DNA of 64,000 nucleotides from Gemmatimonas sp. UBA7669 (GCF_002483225.1 NZ_DLHL01000055.1:1-64000); one strand, 5' to 3'. Shown: positions 50,867 to 60,084, counted from the stretch's first letter. Made by a program: numbers and translations. The notes: a model not told the origin generated them from the sequence alone.

Positions 50867-51118
50867 ATGCGCCGTGAACCCGTTTCCTTCACGGCGGCTT
50901 CGACCCGCCAGACCGCGCTCTTCGGAGCGCGGTCCTGGCGGCGCACGCTTGCGCAGCTGGTGGCGCTGGTGCGCCGCCTGATCGGCGTGCCAGATTACGA
51001 GACGTATCTGGCGCATATGCATCGCAAGTACCCGGGGTGCACACCACTCGACCCGGAAACGTTCGAGCAGGAGCGTCTCACGGCACGTTATCGCAGCGCA
51101 GGCACGCGCTGCTGTTGA
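50867..51118 (+). CDS. YbdD/YjiX family small accessory protein of CstA
   Basis: An 83-residue member of the DUF466 family: RLIGVPDYETYLAHMHRKYPG is the signature, together with FEQERLTARY. Such proteins are encoded beside CstA/BtsT transporters and are needed for their activity. Only three bases separate it from cstA, so the two are co-transcribed. The tail ends in two adjacent Cys residues. Confidence 0.9.
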   Translation: MRREPVSFTAASTRQTALFGARSWRRTLAQLVALVRRLIGVPDYETYLAHMHRKYPGCTPLDPETFEQERLTARYRSAGTRCC

Positions 51119-51154
51119 CCGGTCTTTCCGATCGTCCTCTCCCCCACGCGTCCC

Positions 51155-53575
51155 ATGCGTTCTTCCCTGTCCAGCGCGGCGTTCCGTAACGCCGCGCTTG
51201 CTGTTTGTACGGCCCTGCTTGTCACGCCTGAGGCTCAGGCCCAGCAGGCCAGCCCCGCGGTGAACGCGACCTCGTTTGACTTCACGATCGCCAACATCAT
51301 GCGCGGTCCTGAGCACTATGGACGCGAGCCGCAAAACGTACGCTGGCATGCCAACGGGCAGTGGCTGTACTTCCAGTGGGCGCCGGCCGGCAGCGCGTGG
51401 AACGCCCCCACGGCCACGTATCGCGTGCGCGCGGCAGCGGGTGCGCTGCCAGAGCGGGTGAGCGAGGCGCATGTCGACTCGGTGGCCGTACTGCTGGCCG
51501 ACGGGGTGCTCAACCGGGCGGGAACACAGCGCCTGGTGAACAGTGGCGGCGACCTTTTTCTGGTGGGCCAGCGCGATCTGCGCGTGAAGGCGCTGACGCG
51601 CACGGTGGCCGTGGAAAGCAATGCGCGTTTCACCGCCGATGAACAGGGCGTGCTGTTTGTGCAGGGTGGCAATGCGTATCGCGTGGACTTGGCCAGCGGC
51701 TCGGTGGAGCAACTGACCGACATTCGCAGCGGCCCGGCGCCTCGTGACGCGGAGCGCACCACTGGCATGCGCGGTGCCCTCGAGCGGCAGCAACGGCAGT
51801 TGCTTGACGTCATTCGCGATCAGGACCTGCAGGACTCGCTGCAGCGTGTGAATCGCGACGCACAGCGGGCCCTGCGGCTGCCTGTTGTTTACTTGCCCGC
51901 CGGCGAACGCCTGGTGAGCCTCAACGTGTCCCCGTCGGCGCGCACGGCGGTGGTGATTACGGCTAGTGGTGGTGGCTTTGGTGGTCCGGCCGGTGCTGGC
52001 GCTGCGGCAGGCGGCGCGGGTCAGGCCCGCACCACGCAGGTGCCCAACTACGTGACCGGCAGCGGCTTCACGGAGGAAATTCCGAGTCGCCCCAAGGTGG
52101 GCGATGCCACGGGCCGCTCGCGGGCCTGGCGCCTGGTGCTGGCCACGGGGGCGCTGCAGCCGCTCTGGGTCATCAATGGCGACAGCACGCGCATGTCCTC
52201 ACAGGTGCGCTTCGTGGACTGGGCCAGCGACGGCAGCGCCGCCATGCTGGCCGCCTTCACCCCCGACAACAAGTGGCGCTACCTGAGCACGGTGGGCGAC
52301 ACGGGCCGTGTGCGCATTGTGGAGGCCCTCAACGACACGGCCTGGGTGGGCGGCCCCTGCGGCGGCTGCATGGGCATTCTGCCCAACGGCCAGGTGTATT
52401 TCGCCAGCGAGGCCAGCGGCTATGCGCATCTCTACCGCGCCGATCGTGATGGCGCAAACAAGACGGCACTCACCAGTGGCAACTGGGAGGTGGAGCGGGC
52501 CGAGCTGAGCGCCGACGGCAAGACCTTTCTGCTGCACACGAGTGAAGAGTCGCCCTTTGTGCGGCATGCCTATCGCATGCCCGTGGCGGGTGGCGCGCGC
52601 ACGAAGCTCACGCGCGAACATGGTGGGCACAGCATTGTCCTGAGCCCTGATGGCAAGCGTTTCGCCGACGTGTACTCGGCCAGCAATCTGCCGCCCGAGC
52701 TGTATGTGATGGCCGCTGATGGCAGTGGCGCCACACGCCTCACCACGTCTACCTCAGTGGCGTTTCGCTCGCGCAACTGGATCAAGCCGGCCATTGTGAG
52801 AATCCCGGCCAGCGATGGCATCGAGGTGCCGGCGCGCATCTACCGCCCCGAGGACCTGGGGGCGAAGCCGAACGGCGCGGCGGTGATCTTTGTGCACGGG
52901 GCCGGCTATCTGCACAACGTGCACGATTTCTGGAGCAGCTACGCACGCGAGTACATGTTCAACCAGTTGCTGGCGAGTCGTGGTTATGTCGTGCTGGACA
53001 TCGACTACCGCGCGAGTGCGGGCTACGGTCGCGACTGGCGCACGGCCATCTACCGCTGGATGGGTGGACGTGATCTGCAGGATCATGTGGATGCGTCGGC
53101 CTGGCTGGGCCGCACGTACAACATCGATCCGGAGCGCATTGGTTTGTACGGCGGCAGCTATGGTGGCTTCATGACGCTGATGGCGCTGTTCACGGCGCCC
53201 AAGTCGTTCGGCGCCGGCGCCGCGCTGCGCAGTGTGACCGACTGGGCGCACTACAACCAGGGCTACACGTCCAACATTCTCAATTTGCCGCAGACGGACA
53301 CGCTGGCGTATCGCCGCTCGTCACCCATGTTCTTTGCCGAGGGCCTCGAGGATCCGCTGCTCATGGCGCACGGCATGGTGGACACCAACGTGCACTTCCA
53401 GGACATCGTGCGACTGTCACAGCGTCTCATCGAACTGGGCAAGACCAACTGGGAGCTGGCCGTGTACCCGGTGGAGGATCACGGCTTCACGCGTCCCGAC
53501 TCGTGGACGGACGAATACCGCCGGATCTTCGAGCTGTTCGAGCGGACCATCGGTCAGCCGCGCGGCGGACGGTAA
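51155..53575 (+). CDS. Exported S9-family prolyl oligopeptidase / dipeptidyl peptidase-like
   Basis: An 806-residue peptidase with a signal peptide (residues 1-31, cleavage after EAQAQ). The N-terminal and middle part is a beta-propeller; the C-terminal catalytic domain (about 550-806) shows the nucleophile in YGGSYGGF, the Asp in GMVDTNVHF and the His in VEDHGF. S9 enzymes cut peptides after Pro or Ala. Its nearness to CstA and an M20 peptidase points to use of extracellular peptides. Confidence 0.9.
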   Translation: MRSSLSSAAFRNAALAVCTALLVTPEAQAQQASPAVNATSFDFTIANIMRGPEHYGREPQNVRWHANGQWLYFQWAPAGSAWNAPTATYRVRAAAGALPERVSEAHVDSVAVLLADGVLNRAGTQRLVNSGGDLFLVGQRDLRVKALTRTVAVESNARFTADEQGVLFVQGGNAYRVDLASGSVEQLTDIRSGPAPRDAERTTGMRGALERQQRQLLDVIRDQDLQDSLQRVNRDAQRALRLPVVYLPAGERLVSLNVSPSARTAVVITASGGGFGGPAGAGAAAGGAGQARTTQVPNYVTGSGFTEEIPSRPKVGDATGRSRAWRLVLATGALQPLWVINGDSTRMSSQVRFVDWASDGSAAMLAAFTPDNKWRYLSTVGDTGRVRIVEALNDTAWVGGPCGGCMGILPNGQVYFASEASGYAHLYRADRDGANKTALTSGNWEVERAELSADGKTFLLHTSEESPFVRHAYRMPVAGGARTKLTREHGGHSIVLSPDGKRFADVYSASNLPPELYVMAADGSGATRLTTSTSVAFRSRNWIKPAIVRIPASDGIEVPARIYRPEDLGAKPNGAAVIFVHGAGYLHNVHDFWSSYAREYMFNQLLASRGYVVLDIDYRASAGYGRDWRTAIYRWMGGRDLQDHVDASAWLGRTYNIDPERIGLYGGSYGGFMTLMALFTAPKSFGAGAALRSVTDWAHYNQGYTSNILNLPQTDTLAYRRSSPMFFAEGLEDPLLMAHGMVDTNVHFQDIVRLSQRLIELGKTNWELAVYPVEDHGFTRPDSWTDEYRRIFELFERTIGQPRGGR

Positions 53576-53604
53576 CTCACGATGACAGTGCGGTGGGTGC
53601 GGGC

Positions 53605-54846
53605 ATGAGACGCGGCGAGGGTACGCCGGAATTTCCGGGCCAAGTGGCAGCCGAGTGGCGTAGCCGTCAGGCCTGGGTGCTGTCTCAGCAGCTGCGTGTG
53701 GCCGCCGTGCCTGCGCCCACGGGTCAGGAGCAACAGCGTGCAGACCTGATGCGCGAGCTGCTACGCGCGGCGCTTCCGCAGCGTGATGCCGGTGTGGTGA
53801 CGCGTGATGACGCCGGCAATGTGGTGCTGTCCATTACCCCGGCCTTGCCGGCCGCAGCGCGTGCTCCGTCGCTGGTGTGCATGGCGCATCTCGACACGGT
53901 GTTTGATGCGGCCGTGTCGCACGACCCGGAGGTGGACGGATCGGTGGTGCGCTGCCCCGGCATTGGCGACAATGGCCGCGGCCTCGCGGCGCTGCTGGTG
54001 TTGGCGCACACGTTTTCGCAGTCCGCGGTGCGCGCGCGTCTGGCGCGGCCACTGCATCTGGTGGCGACGGTGGGCGAGGAAGGCGAAGGCAACCTGCGTG
54101 GCGCGCGCGCGTGGTTTGATGCCGCGGAGAGTGCGGGCGCACGTCCGGCCATGGCCCTGGCCATCGATGGACCGGGCGACGAAAGCATTGTGCATCACGG
54201 CGTGGGCAGCTCGCGCTTGAGAGTGGTACTGCGCGGCGCGGGTGGACACAGCTGGCTGCACGCGGGGGCGCCCAACCCATTGGTGGCGCTGAGCCGGTTG
54301 GTGGCGCGCGCCGAGGCCCTGAGCGAGCCCCTGACTCGGCGTGTGGTAGTGACCGCAGCGCGCATGCAGGGAGGCGAGGGGCTTACGAGTGTACCGCGCG
54401 AGGCCTGGGTGGATTTTGATGTGCGCAGCACCGACGCTTCGCGTCTGGCCGCCACGCGGCGTGCGCTGGTGCAGCTGGCACATGGCGTGGCGCAGGAGGC
54501 GAGTGATGCCGGTGTGCACAGCGCCGCGGCGCGCGGACTCGATGTGCAGATCGTAGCACTGGGTGAGCGCCCGGCCGGTGCGCTGGACGTGGCCCATCCG
54601 CTGGTGCAGCGCGCCGTTCAGATCACCGAGTTGCTGGGCCGGGCGCCGCGTTCGGGCATGGCCTCCACCGATGCCAATGTGCCGCTCGCGCGCGGCATTC
54701 CGGCCATCGCGTTGGGTGCAGGCGGGCGCGGTGGCGGCGCGCACACGCGCGAGGAGTGGTACGACGACCACGACGCGTCGGTGGGGTTGGAGCGGGTGCT
54801 GCGGGTGGTGTGGGACGCGAGCGTGAAAGACTTCGGCGGTGCGTGA
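53605..54846 (+). CDS. M20-family zinc peptidase (PepT/PepV/DapE-like)
   Basis: A 413-residue M20/M25-type metallopeptidase. CMAHLDTVF carries the first metal His, and CPGIGDNGRG the Asp, while GEEGEGNLRGA supplies the catalytic Glu. The central GAGGHSW and DFDVRST belong to the dimerisation domain, and the C-terminus has GGRGGGAHTREEW. It likely acts on di- or tripeptides or acylated amino acids. There is no signal peptide. The start was set at ATG 53605, 29 bases after the S9 gene. Confidence 0.88.
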   Translation: MRRGEGTPEFPGQVAAEWRSRQAWVLSQQLRVAAVPAPTGQEQQRADLMRELLRAALPQRDAGVVTRDDAGNVVLSITPALPAAARAPSLVCMAHLDTVFDAAVSHDPEVDGSVVRCPGIGDNGRGLAALLVLAHTFSQSAVRARLARPLHLVATVGEEGEGNLRGARAWFDAAESAGARPAMALAIDGPGDESIVHHGVGSSRLRVVLRGAGGHSWLHAGAPNPLVALSRLVARAEALSEPLTRRVVVTAARMQGGEGLTSVPREAWVDFDVRSTDASRLAATRRALVQLAHGVAQEASDAGVHSAAARGLDVQIVALGERPAGALDVAHPLVQRAVQITELLGRAPRSGMASTDANVPLARGIPAIALGAGGRGGGAHTREEWYDDHDASVGLERVLRVVWDASVKDFGGA

Positions 54847-54863
54847 TATTCGTGTCGGACGCG

Positions 54864-55913
54864 CTATTTGCGTCGATTGGTTGACGGGTCTCGTCCAACG
54901 CAGCCCATCGCGTTCACCAGGGCAGCTGGGAGTACGGCGCGGGCAGCCACTGCAACGAGTGCGGGCTCATCATCACGATCGGTGAAGGCCACGAGCTCAC
55001 AGGTTCTCGCGTTCCAGCTGCTTGGTGAAATTCCGCCGGGCAAGGAAACCGGAACAGGTGCACCCTGCGAAGGATGTACCCACCACCGCGACGTGCCGCG
55101 ATCGGAAACTCCCGACAAGACCAAACCATTGGAGAGCGGCGCTCCACGGAGCGGGAATCGGATCTCTCCCGCGCGGGACGTGATGCGCTCGCGCCCCTTG
55201 GCATTGGTTTCGATTCGTTGCAGAGAGTCCACCACGGCCGCAATGGCCATCGGCGGCGCGAGTGATCGCCGCAGCCTGCCATCGACTCCGTATTCGAGCA
55301 GCTGGTACGGCCCCTTCCGCACATAGAGCAGCGTGTTCTGCGCGGTGCGTGCAAGAGTTCCGGTTCCCGTCATGATTAGTCTGGTCCGGTCGACGGCGAA
55401 GGCGACCTCACCGAACGAACGTTTGTGCGCACCCACGGCGTCAAACACGTGAATGGCCCTGTTCGCGAACGCCGCCTGTCGCGTGACACCAAGCACCACA
55501 AGCGCCGTGTCGCCAATGGCCACGATGTCATCGACAATTGCCAAGGGAAGGGCGAGGCGAAAACGTCGGATGAAGGTTCCATCCCGAGAATACGCGGACA
55601 CATCCCGCAGGATGAAGTCGTAGATCCAGACCGTGTTCTCTGCGAGTGCCACGCGGTATGGTTGCAGCACATCGCCGGGCCCACTGCCCTTGGCGGTCAG
55701 GGACCAGCTGAGCCTGCCATCGGGTGCGATGTAGTGCACCGCGGGCTCAGTTAGATCGGCCACAATGGTGGCCCCGTCGTTCGCAACATCTGCCGAGATG
55801 GGCGTGGACAAGATCAGATCCGGCGCCAGACGACGCGGCGGCTGCGCCTGCGACTTGACCGCTGTGACTCCCATAACACACAACAGGGCTATCGTCGCGC
55901 TCGTGAACCTCAT
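54864..55913 (-). CDS. Exported 6-bladed beta-propeller protein 1, cassette B
   Basis: About 349 residues from ATG 55913. A signal peptide (about 1-24, cleavage near KSQAQ) is followed by a propeller body with AKGSGPGDVLQPYRVAL near residue 85, the shared GxGP marker, then YDFILRDVSAYSRDGTFI and similar repeats. Two Cys occur near the C-terminus. It is the last gene of cassette B, 48 bases downstream of the second propeller gene. The last 26 residues are basic. Like its neighbours it is AT-richer than the housekeeping genes. Confidence 0.72.
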   Translation of the reverse strand: MRFTSATIALLCVMGVTAVKSQAQPPRRLAPDLILSTPISADVANDGATIVADLTEPAVHYIAPDGRLSWSLTAKGSGPGDVLQPYRVALAENTVWIYDFILRDVSAYSRDGTFIRRFRLALPLAIVDDIVAIGDTALVVLGVTRQAAFANRAIHVFDAVGAHKRSFGEVAFAVDRTRLIMTGTGTLARTAQNTLLYVRKGPYQLLEYGVDGRLRRSLAPPMAIAAVVDSLQRIETNAKGRERITSRAGEIRFPLRGAPLSNGLVLSGVSDRGTSRWWVHPSQGAPVPVSLPGGISPSSWNARTCELVAFTDRDDEPALVAVAARAVLPAALVNAMGCVGRDPSTNRRK

Positions 55914-55961
55914 CGTTCCCCCATGCAGGTACGCCACACGTCGCCTTCCATGGAGGGTTGC

Positions 55962-57092
55962 CTATTCGGTAAGCCGAAGGCGCGCAACTTGGAATAATCC
56001 GTCGCCTGTGGCCAACCCGAAGTATACTCGACCCCTTCCCACACCGACTATACGAGCGTTGGGTGGGGCGCCCGTCACCAGGCGTGGCTCTCCACTCTTG
56101 GGGATCAACTGGTAGCGTCGAACACCATTGGCATCTGCCGTTCCTTCGATGAGCGCGTCACCCGAATCAAGACACCACGCACCGTCACGCTCAAAGACCG
56201 GCATGTAGCGCGGCCATGTCGGATACTCGTCCGGCGAGAAGAACTGAGCGTTTTCAATGCCCTGGGACGCCTCAATGGCCCGACGTTTTTCGGCAGCGGA
56301 GACTGGGACTCGTTGAGCAAGCGGGACCTTTACGGCAGATGGCTTCCCCCCAAACCACCAGTGAACGGTCCCATACGCAGGTGATGCCTGCAACGCGCGC
56401 CCGTCGCCACAAACCGCAAGAGCGTCCGGGAAGTCGAGCAGACTGGTGAGCTGGTAATACGATGTGACCCCAGCGATAGTCTTGACCACCATGTTGGACG
56501 GAGTGAATGCACCACGCGCAGTGAGTACCGCGTGGGGTCTCGCTTTTTGCGGCGACCAAGCCATCAACTCCACAGAATCAGCACTAAACGGGCTCAACTT
56601 TCCTGCGTTTATTGGTCCCCTTCGTAGCGTCGATTCCTTGGCGCGCAAACCATAGACGACGCCGGCCCGATCAATGGCGAGTGGGAAGATGAACGTCTCA
56701 TGCCATCGCATGTCACCACGTGCTGTTGATTGGTGAACATGCGTACCAACCAGGAGCAGTACGCGGCGTTGCACACTGTCATAGATCAACGTCGAATCGG
56801 CCCTACCAGCCACGAGCCCGGATATTGTCTGAATCTCGTTGGGCCCGAACCCTTTTCGTAGTAGTGCCCGACCAGTTGAACCCGGGCCTTCCAGCAACAC
56901 AAGCTCCCTCTCCAAGCGATCGCCGACGAGGACGGTACCATCAGAGAGTTCGCGAACCCCAGCAATCGAACTAAACTCCCGTTGGTAAACAGCGTCTCTC
57001 ACCAGCTTCCTGATCGGCGATTGAGCGCCCAACAAAGCTGGGACACCGAGGAGGGCCAAAGCCCATCGAGTTGACCGATGTGACACACTCAT
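55962..57092 (-). CDS. Exported 6-bladed beta-propeller protein 2, cassette B
   Basis: A 376-residue protein with a signal peptide (about 1-24, ALLGVPALLGAQ). The propeller marker is KGFGPNEIQTISGLV near residue 80, followed by repeating strand sets up to the C-terminal YFGLATGDGLFQVARLRL. Cys residues in VCGDGR and WCLDSGD could form one disulfide. Its ATG shares four bases with the stop of the DsbA-like gene, so it is translated with it. No enzymatic motif; a binding or receptor role is inferred. Confidence 0.74.
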   Translation of the reverse strand: MSVSHRSTRWALALLGVPALLGAQSPIRKLVRDAVYQREFSSIAGVRELSDGTVLVGDRLERELVLLEGPGSTGRALLRKGFGPNEIQTISGLVAGRADSTLIYDSVQRRVLLLVGTHVHQSTARGDMRWHETFIFPLAIDRAGVVYGLRAKESTLRRGPINAGKLSPFSADSVELMAWSPQKARPHAVLTARGAFTPSNMVVKTIAGVTSYYQLTSLLDFPDALAVCGDGRALQASPAYGTVHWWFGGKPSAVKVPLAQRVPVSAAEKRRAIEASQGIENAQFFSPDEYPTWPRYMPVFERDGAWCLDSGDALIEGTADANGVRRYQLIPKSGEPRLVTGAPPNARIVGVGRGRVYFGLATGDGLFQVARLRLTE

Positions 57093-57769
57093 CTGACAGA
57101 GGAGTTGGCGGAGCCAGGTGCAGTGGTTCCTACCGGTGCCTGTAGAATCGAGTCAAGTTGCCTCTCCGTTGGGGGACCGGAAAGTCGGAATCCGTTCACA
57201 AGAACGGTTGGCGTAGCCCTGACACCAATTGACTGCCCAAAGGCTATGTCCTTCTCGACGATGGTGTCAGTGCCCATGACGCACTGTCTGAAACTCGCAG
57301 AATCAAGGACACCAGCTCGGTTGGCAAAGCTCTCCCAGCTGATTAGCCCAATAGAGTCCTGCGAGGAATAGAGTGCGTTCATCATGCGTTCTTTCGCATC
57401 GCGATTCTGTGAGCACTGATACGCGTTGGCGGCTTGCTTGGCAAATCGATGAGACGCCAGCGGAAAGTGCAGGATTGAGAGCGATGCGCCACCTTCACGC
57501 TGCTTCAACCGCTCGGTCAGCCTCTCATGGAGCGTCCTGCAGAACGGACATTCGAAGTCCGTGATGACCACAAACTGTATAGGTGAGCCAGGATCGCCGA
57601 TTACAGGTTCCTTGGCTGCTGCATACTCCCAGTCTTCAACAGGAAGCTTCTCCGCAACGACCGAAGACTCTACGGGCGGCTCAGGGCTACTGCCGACCAT
57701 CCGCACCGTTACCGCAACTGCAGCAAGGCCCAACAGTACGTTTACCACGGAATCCAGCCGCTTCCCCAT
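57089..57769 (-). CDS. Exported DsbA-like thiol-disulfide oxidoreductase (CPFC), cassette B
   Basis: A 226-residue protein. GGAGATCG precedes the ATG, giving a good ribosome binding site (GGAG). An N-terminal membrane segment (about 12-26) anchors it outside. The thioredoxin-fold domain has VVITDFECPFCRTLHERL with the CPFC active site, the helical insert of DsbA, and a cis-Pro loop in VRATPTVLVNG. Probably oxidises or isomerises disulfides in the neighbouring cysteine-rich peptide; this partner is inferred from gene order. Confidence 0.82.
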   Translation of the reverse strand: MGKRLDSVVNVLLGLAAVAVTVRMVGSSPEPPVESSVVAEKLPVEDWEYAAAKEPVIGDPGSPIQFVVITDFECPFCRTLHERLTERLKQREGGASLSILHFPLASHRFAKQAANAYQCSQNRDAKERMMNALYSSQDSIGLISWESFANRAGVLDSASFRQCVMGTDTIVEKDIAFGQSIGVRATPTVLVNGFRLSGPPTERQLDSILQAPVGTTAPGSANSSVR

Positions 57770-57804
57770 GACGATCTCCAGAAGATTGATTGAATGCGAA
57801 ACTT

Positions 57805-57844
57805 GCTGCGCCCACCGACACAGTCTGCCGTGTGGGCGCAGCAG
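57805..57844 (-). terminator. Intercistronic hairpin after the cysteine-rich gene, cassette B
   Basis: Perfect 12-base arms (57805-57816 with 57833-57844) enclose a 16-base loop in the 88-base gap between the cysteine-rich gene and the DsbA-like gene; the minus-strand transcript continues AGTTTCGC. It may attenuate transcription into the downstream genes or protect the upstream message. Confidence 0.65.
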
Positions 57845-57857
57845 ATTGTCCAACTAC

Positions 57858-58100
57858 TCAGGTGTCGCCGCCCGAGCAAACGATAAATGCGTTTCGGCAG
57901 CTCGGCACGCCCACCGCACAGCCAGGCAACATACCAGAGCAGCCAATGCTTGCACAGTCGAAGCCGTCCGTTGGACACTCGGACCAGCCGGTGCACGTTG
58001 AGCAGATCGAGGAACTCGTTGCCTCAACTGCTCTTCCTTCGGTCGTCCCCGCACCAATTGCGAGGACTGCTACTGCGGCCAGCCTGAACAGACGTTGCAT
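57858..58100 (-). CDS. Exported cysteine-rich peptide, cassette B
   Basis: An 80-residue protein of no known family. Residues 1-24 are a signal peptide (RLFRLAAVAVLAIGAG). The mature part of about 55 residues contains eight Cys in pairs or short spacings (CSTC, ECP, DCAS, GCSG, GCAV, SCRN, VCSG), so up to four disulfides. GGGGAG lies ten bases before the ATG. It is read from the candidate phase-variable promoter at 58177-58205. The size and Cys density resemble secreted toxins or bacteriocin-like peptides, but the activity is unknown. Confidence 0.75.
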   Translation of the reverse strand: MQRLFRLAAVAVLAIGAGTTEGRAVEATSSSICSTCTGWSECPTDGFDCASIGCSGMLPGCAVGVPSCRNAFIVCSGGDT

Positions 58101-58176
58101 AGAGTTGACTCTCCCCAATCGGGTGTACTTCCCACTGTCTCGCATCCACGAATCAGTGGCCCAGCACTGGGGGCAC

Positions 58177-58205
58177 ACTTTACCCCCCCCCCGAAAAACT
58201 GTCAA
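58177..58205 (-). promoter_or_regulatory. Promoter of cassette B with a G10 tract in the spacer
   Basis: On the minus strand TTGACA (58205-58200, perfect -35) is followed by exactly 17 bases and TAAAGT (58182-58177, 4/6 match to the -10). The spacer ends in ten consecutive G (58192-58183). Slippage in such a tract would change the spacer length and so the promoter strength. The leader to the peptide gene would be about 70 bases. Confidence 0.65.
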
Positions 58206-58233
58206 GACCCTTCAAAGTTCTTTGGCAAGCTCT

Positions 58234-59361
58234 TCAATACACCTCGAACGCCGGCACACTCGCCGCCGTAACGAAGAACTGCGCACGCCCGCCCGCCGTC
58301 GGATGCGCACGCCGATACTTCTCCCGCCAGCGCGACACAAAACGCGCGCACTCGGCCTCGGGCACCAAGGCCCACACACTGCCGCCAAAACCCGCGCCAA
58401 ACGCACTGGCTGCGTGCGCGCCGAGCTCGCGCGCGTAGCGCTGCAAGTGCACGGTCTCGGCCACCTGATTCTCCAACGCGCGCTCGGCACCGGCCTGCGA
58501 GCGATCGACGAGCCGGCCGAACGTCTCGAGATCATGCGCCGCCAAGGCATCCGCGGCGCCCGGTACGTAGTGCCAGGTCTCGTCAAAGAATTGCTCGAGC
58601 CGCGAGACGAGATGCCGCTCGGGAAACTCGGTTGTGGCCGCACGCCTTGCAGCGTCCACCAGGGCCGACGGCAACTCGGGCTGCAGCGTGAACGGATCGC
58701 GTCCTTCGGCGCGCCACGCCGCCTCAAAGGCCTGTCGCAGGACTTGCGCTTCGCTGCTGCCAACCGGCCGTGCCACATTCCACGCGCGCACGAGATGCTG
58801 TGCGGTGCGTGCCGCACGATTGTAGCGTTCCCGTGCCGCACCCGTCTTGGCCGCCACCACGCCACTCACGGCAATCACGAAACGCAGGTCAGACGGCAGC
58901 GGCACTTCGCGCTCATACTGCACGGGCGCCCAGGCAAACACCCGCAGCGCATCGGGCGCGCTTCAGAGAATGGCGGTCTGATCCTGCGCGCCGCCCATGG
59001 TGCCCACGCCACGCTCGCCTGCCAGATCACCAAATTCGTGGCCGTTCTCGATGGCCCCGATGTAGCCCGCCAGCGCCTCGCGCGTGGCCATTACCGTGCG
59101 CCACGCCTCCGTGTCGGGCAACTCCGACAGGCCGGACAGGGCCAGCGTGAGGCCCACGGTGAGCGCACTCGAGCTGGACACTCCGGCCGCGGGCGGCAGG
59201 TTGCTGGCCAGGCCCACTTCGGCGAAGCACAGCTGCGCGGCGGTAGAGTGCATTCGACCGACGAGGGTATGACCACGCGACCGGCGCAGTAGGGATAGAG
59301 CGGGTGGTGTGGCTGACGTTGGCGCTCGCTGGCGGTCGGGGTGTGAACATATCGGCGTCAA
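58234..59361 (-). pseudogene. galK: Remnant of a galactokinase-like (GHMP) gene
   Basis: One frame, read from about 59361 to 58234, encodes the middle and C-terminal parts of a GHMP kinase. Seen are the ATP-loop motif LPPAAGVSSSSALTVG, GTMGGAQDQTAIL, then an in-frame TGA (58963-58965), then FAWAPVQYEREVPLP and the C-terminal FGAGFGGSVWALVP. The N-terminal substrate-binding block (PGRVNLIGEHTDY-type) is absent: the gene ends against the DsbA-like gene of cassette C. It is therefore 5' truncated and interrupted, and not expected to make active kinase. A related sugar kinase rather than galactokinase itself is possible. Confidence 0.8.
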
Positions 59362-59365
59362 CGGC

Positions 59366-60019
59366 TCAGTAGCTGCTCCTGATCAGTTTTTTCAAGTCGG
59401 AAATGCTCATGCTGCCTTCAACCAGCTTGCCGTTGATGAGGAACGTCGGTGTTCCACGGACTCCAAGCCTTTGTGTCGCAGAAGAATCTTTCGAAACCGC
59501 CGACTCCGCCCACGTGCTCGACAAGCACTGCCGGAATTGCAAGGTATCGGTTACACCAAGCTTTGCGGCGAGACCCACCGCGCCTTCCGATGGCATAGCG
59601 CCACCGCTCTCAAATAGCGCGTCGTGGACAGCAACTGCGATTCCAGCCCTGTCAGCGCAGACGGTGGCAATGGCAGCGGCCCTCGATTCAGGACGAAGCA
59701 GAGCGCTTCTGTAAACGAAGCGCAGTTTCGATCCCATCTCGTCGCGTGCTTGACGAAGGATTGGCGCCATCTGCTTGCAGTACGTGCAGGCGTAGTCAGA
59801 AAACTCAACTAGCGTGACAGGTGCGTTCTCGGGCCCGACAGAGAATGAGTCCTCGGTATACTCATGCCAGTTTGGCGCACTGCTGTTGAGGGTCCGAGTT
59901 GTTGCGGTCGGACTCAAGAGTGCGCGGAGTCTCTGTGCACCTAGAATCAAACCGAGTACGACAAGAAGTCCCGTCGCCCAGTCTACGACCCGGGAGAGTT
60001 TTGGCGACCAATGGTTCAT
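59366..60019 (-). CDS. Exported DsbA-like thiol-disulfide oxidoreductase (CTYC), cassette C
   Basis: A 217-residue protein with an N-terminal membrane segment (about 15-33). The thioredoxin domain has VEFSDYACTYCKQMAPIL with a CTYC active site, a helical insert, and RGTPTFLINGKLVEG with cis-Pro. It is a paralogue of the cassette B enzyme. The cysteine-rich gene lies 78 bases upstream across a hairpin. ATG 60019 preferred over TTG 60025. It ends against the galK remnant with only four bases between. Confidence 0.83.
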   Translation of the reverse strand: MNHWSPKLSRVVDWATGLLVVLGLILGAQRLRALLSPTATTRTLNSSAPNWHEYTEDSFSVGPENAPVTLVEFSDYACTYCKQMAPILRQARDEMGSKLRFVYRSALLRPESRAAAIATVCADRAGIAVAVHDALFESGGAMPSEGAVGLAAKLGVTDTLQFRQCLSSTWAESAVSKDSSATQRLGVRGTPTFLINGKLVEGSMSISDLKKLIRSSY

Positions 60020-60060
60020 GTGCAAATCTCTGAACGGAGATTGAGAGTGGAGTAGACTGC

Positions 60061-60084
60061 CGGGGAGGCAACCACGCCTCCCCG
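60061..60084 (-). terminator. Intercistronic hairpin after the cysteine-rich gene, cassette C
   Basis: A perfect 9-base stem (60061-60069 with 60076-60084) with a 6-base loop, 13 bases after the stop of the cysteine-rich gene and before the DsbA-like gene. No T run. Same position as the hairpins of cassettes A and B, with unrelated sequence. Confidence 0.65.

Noticed and set aside
58963..58965. TGA in the galactokinase-like frame read as selenocysteine
   Set aside because: No family member is known to need it, no SECIS-like element was seen right after it, and the gene is already 5' truncated.
57790..59292. A long open frame on the plus strand over cassette B and the galK remnant
   Set aside because: It is antisense to the signal-peptide and kinase frames, has a His/Arg-rich composition, and no family motif. 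GC-rich DNA commonly gives such frames.
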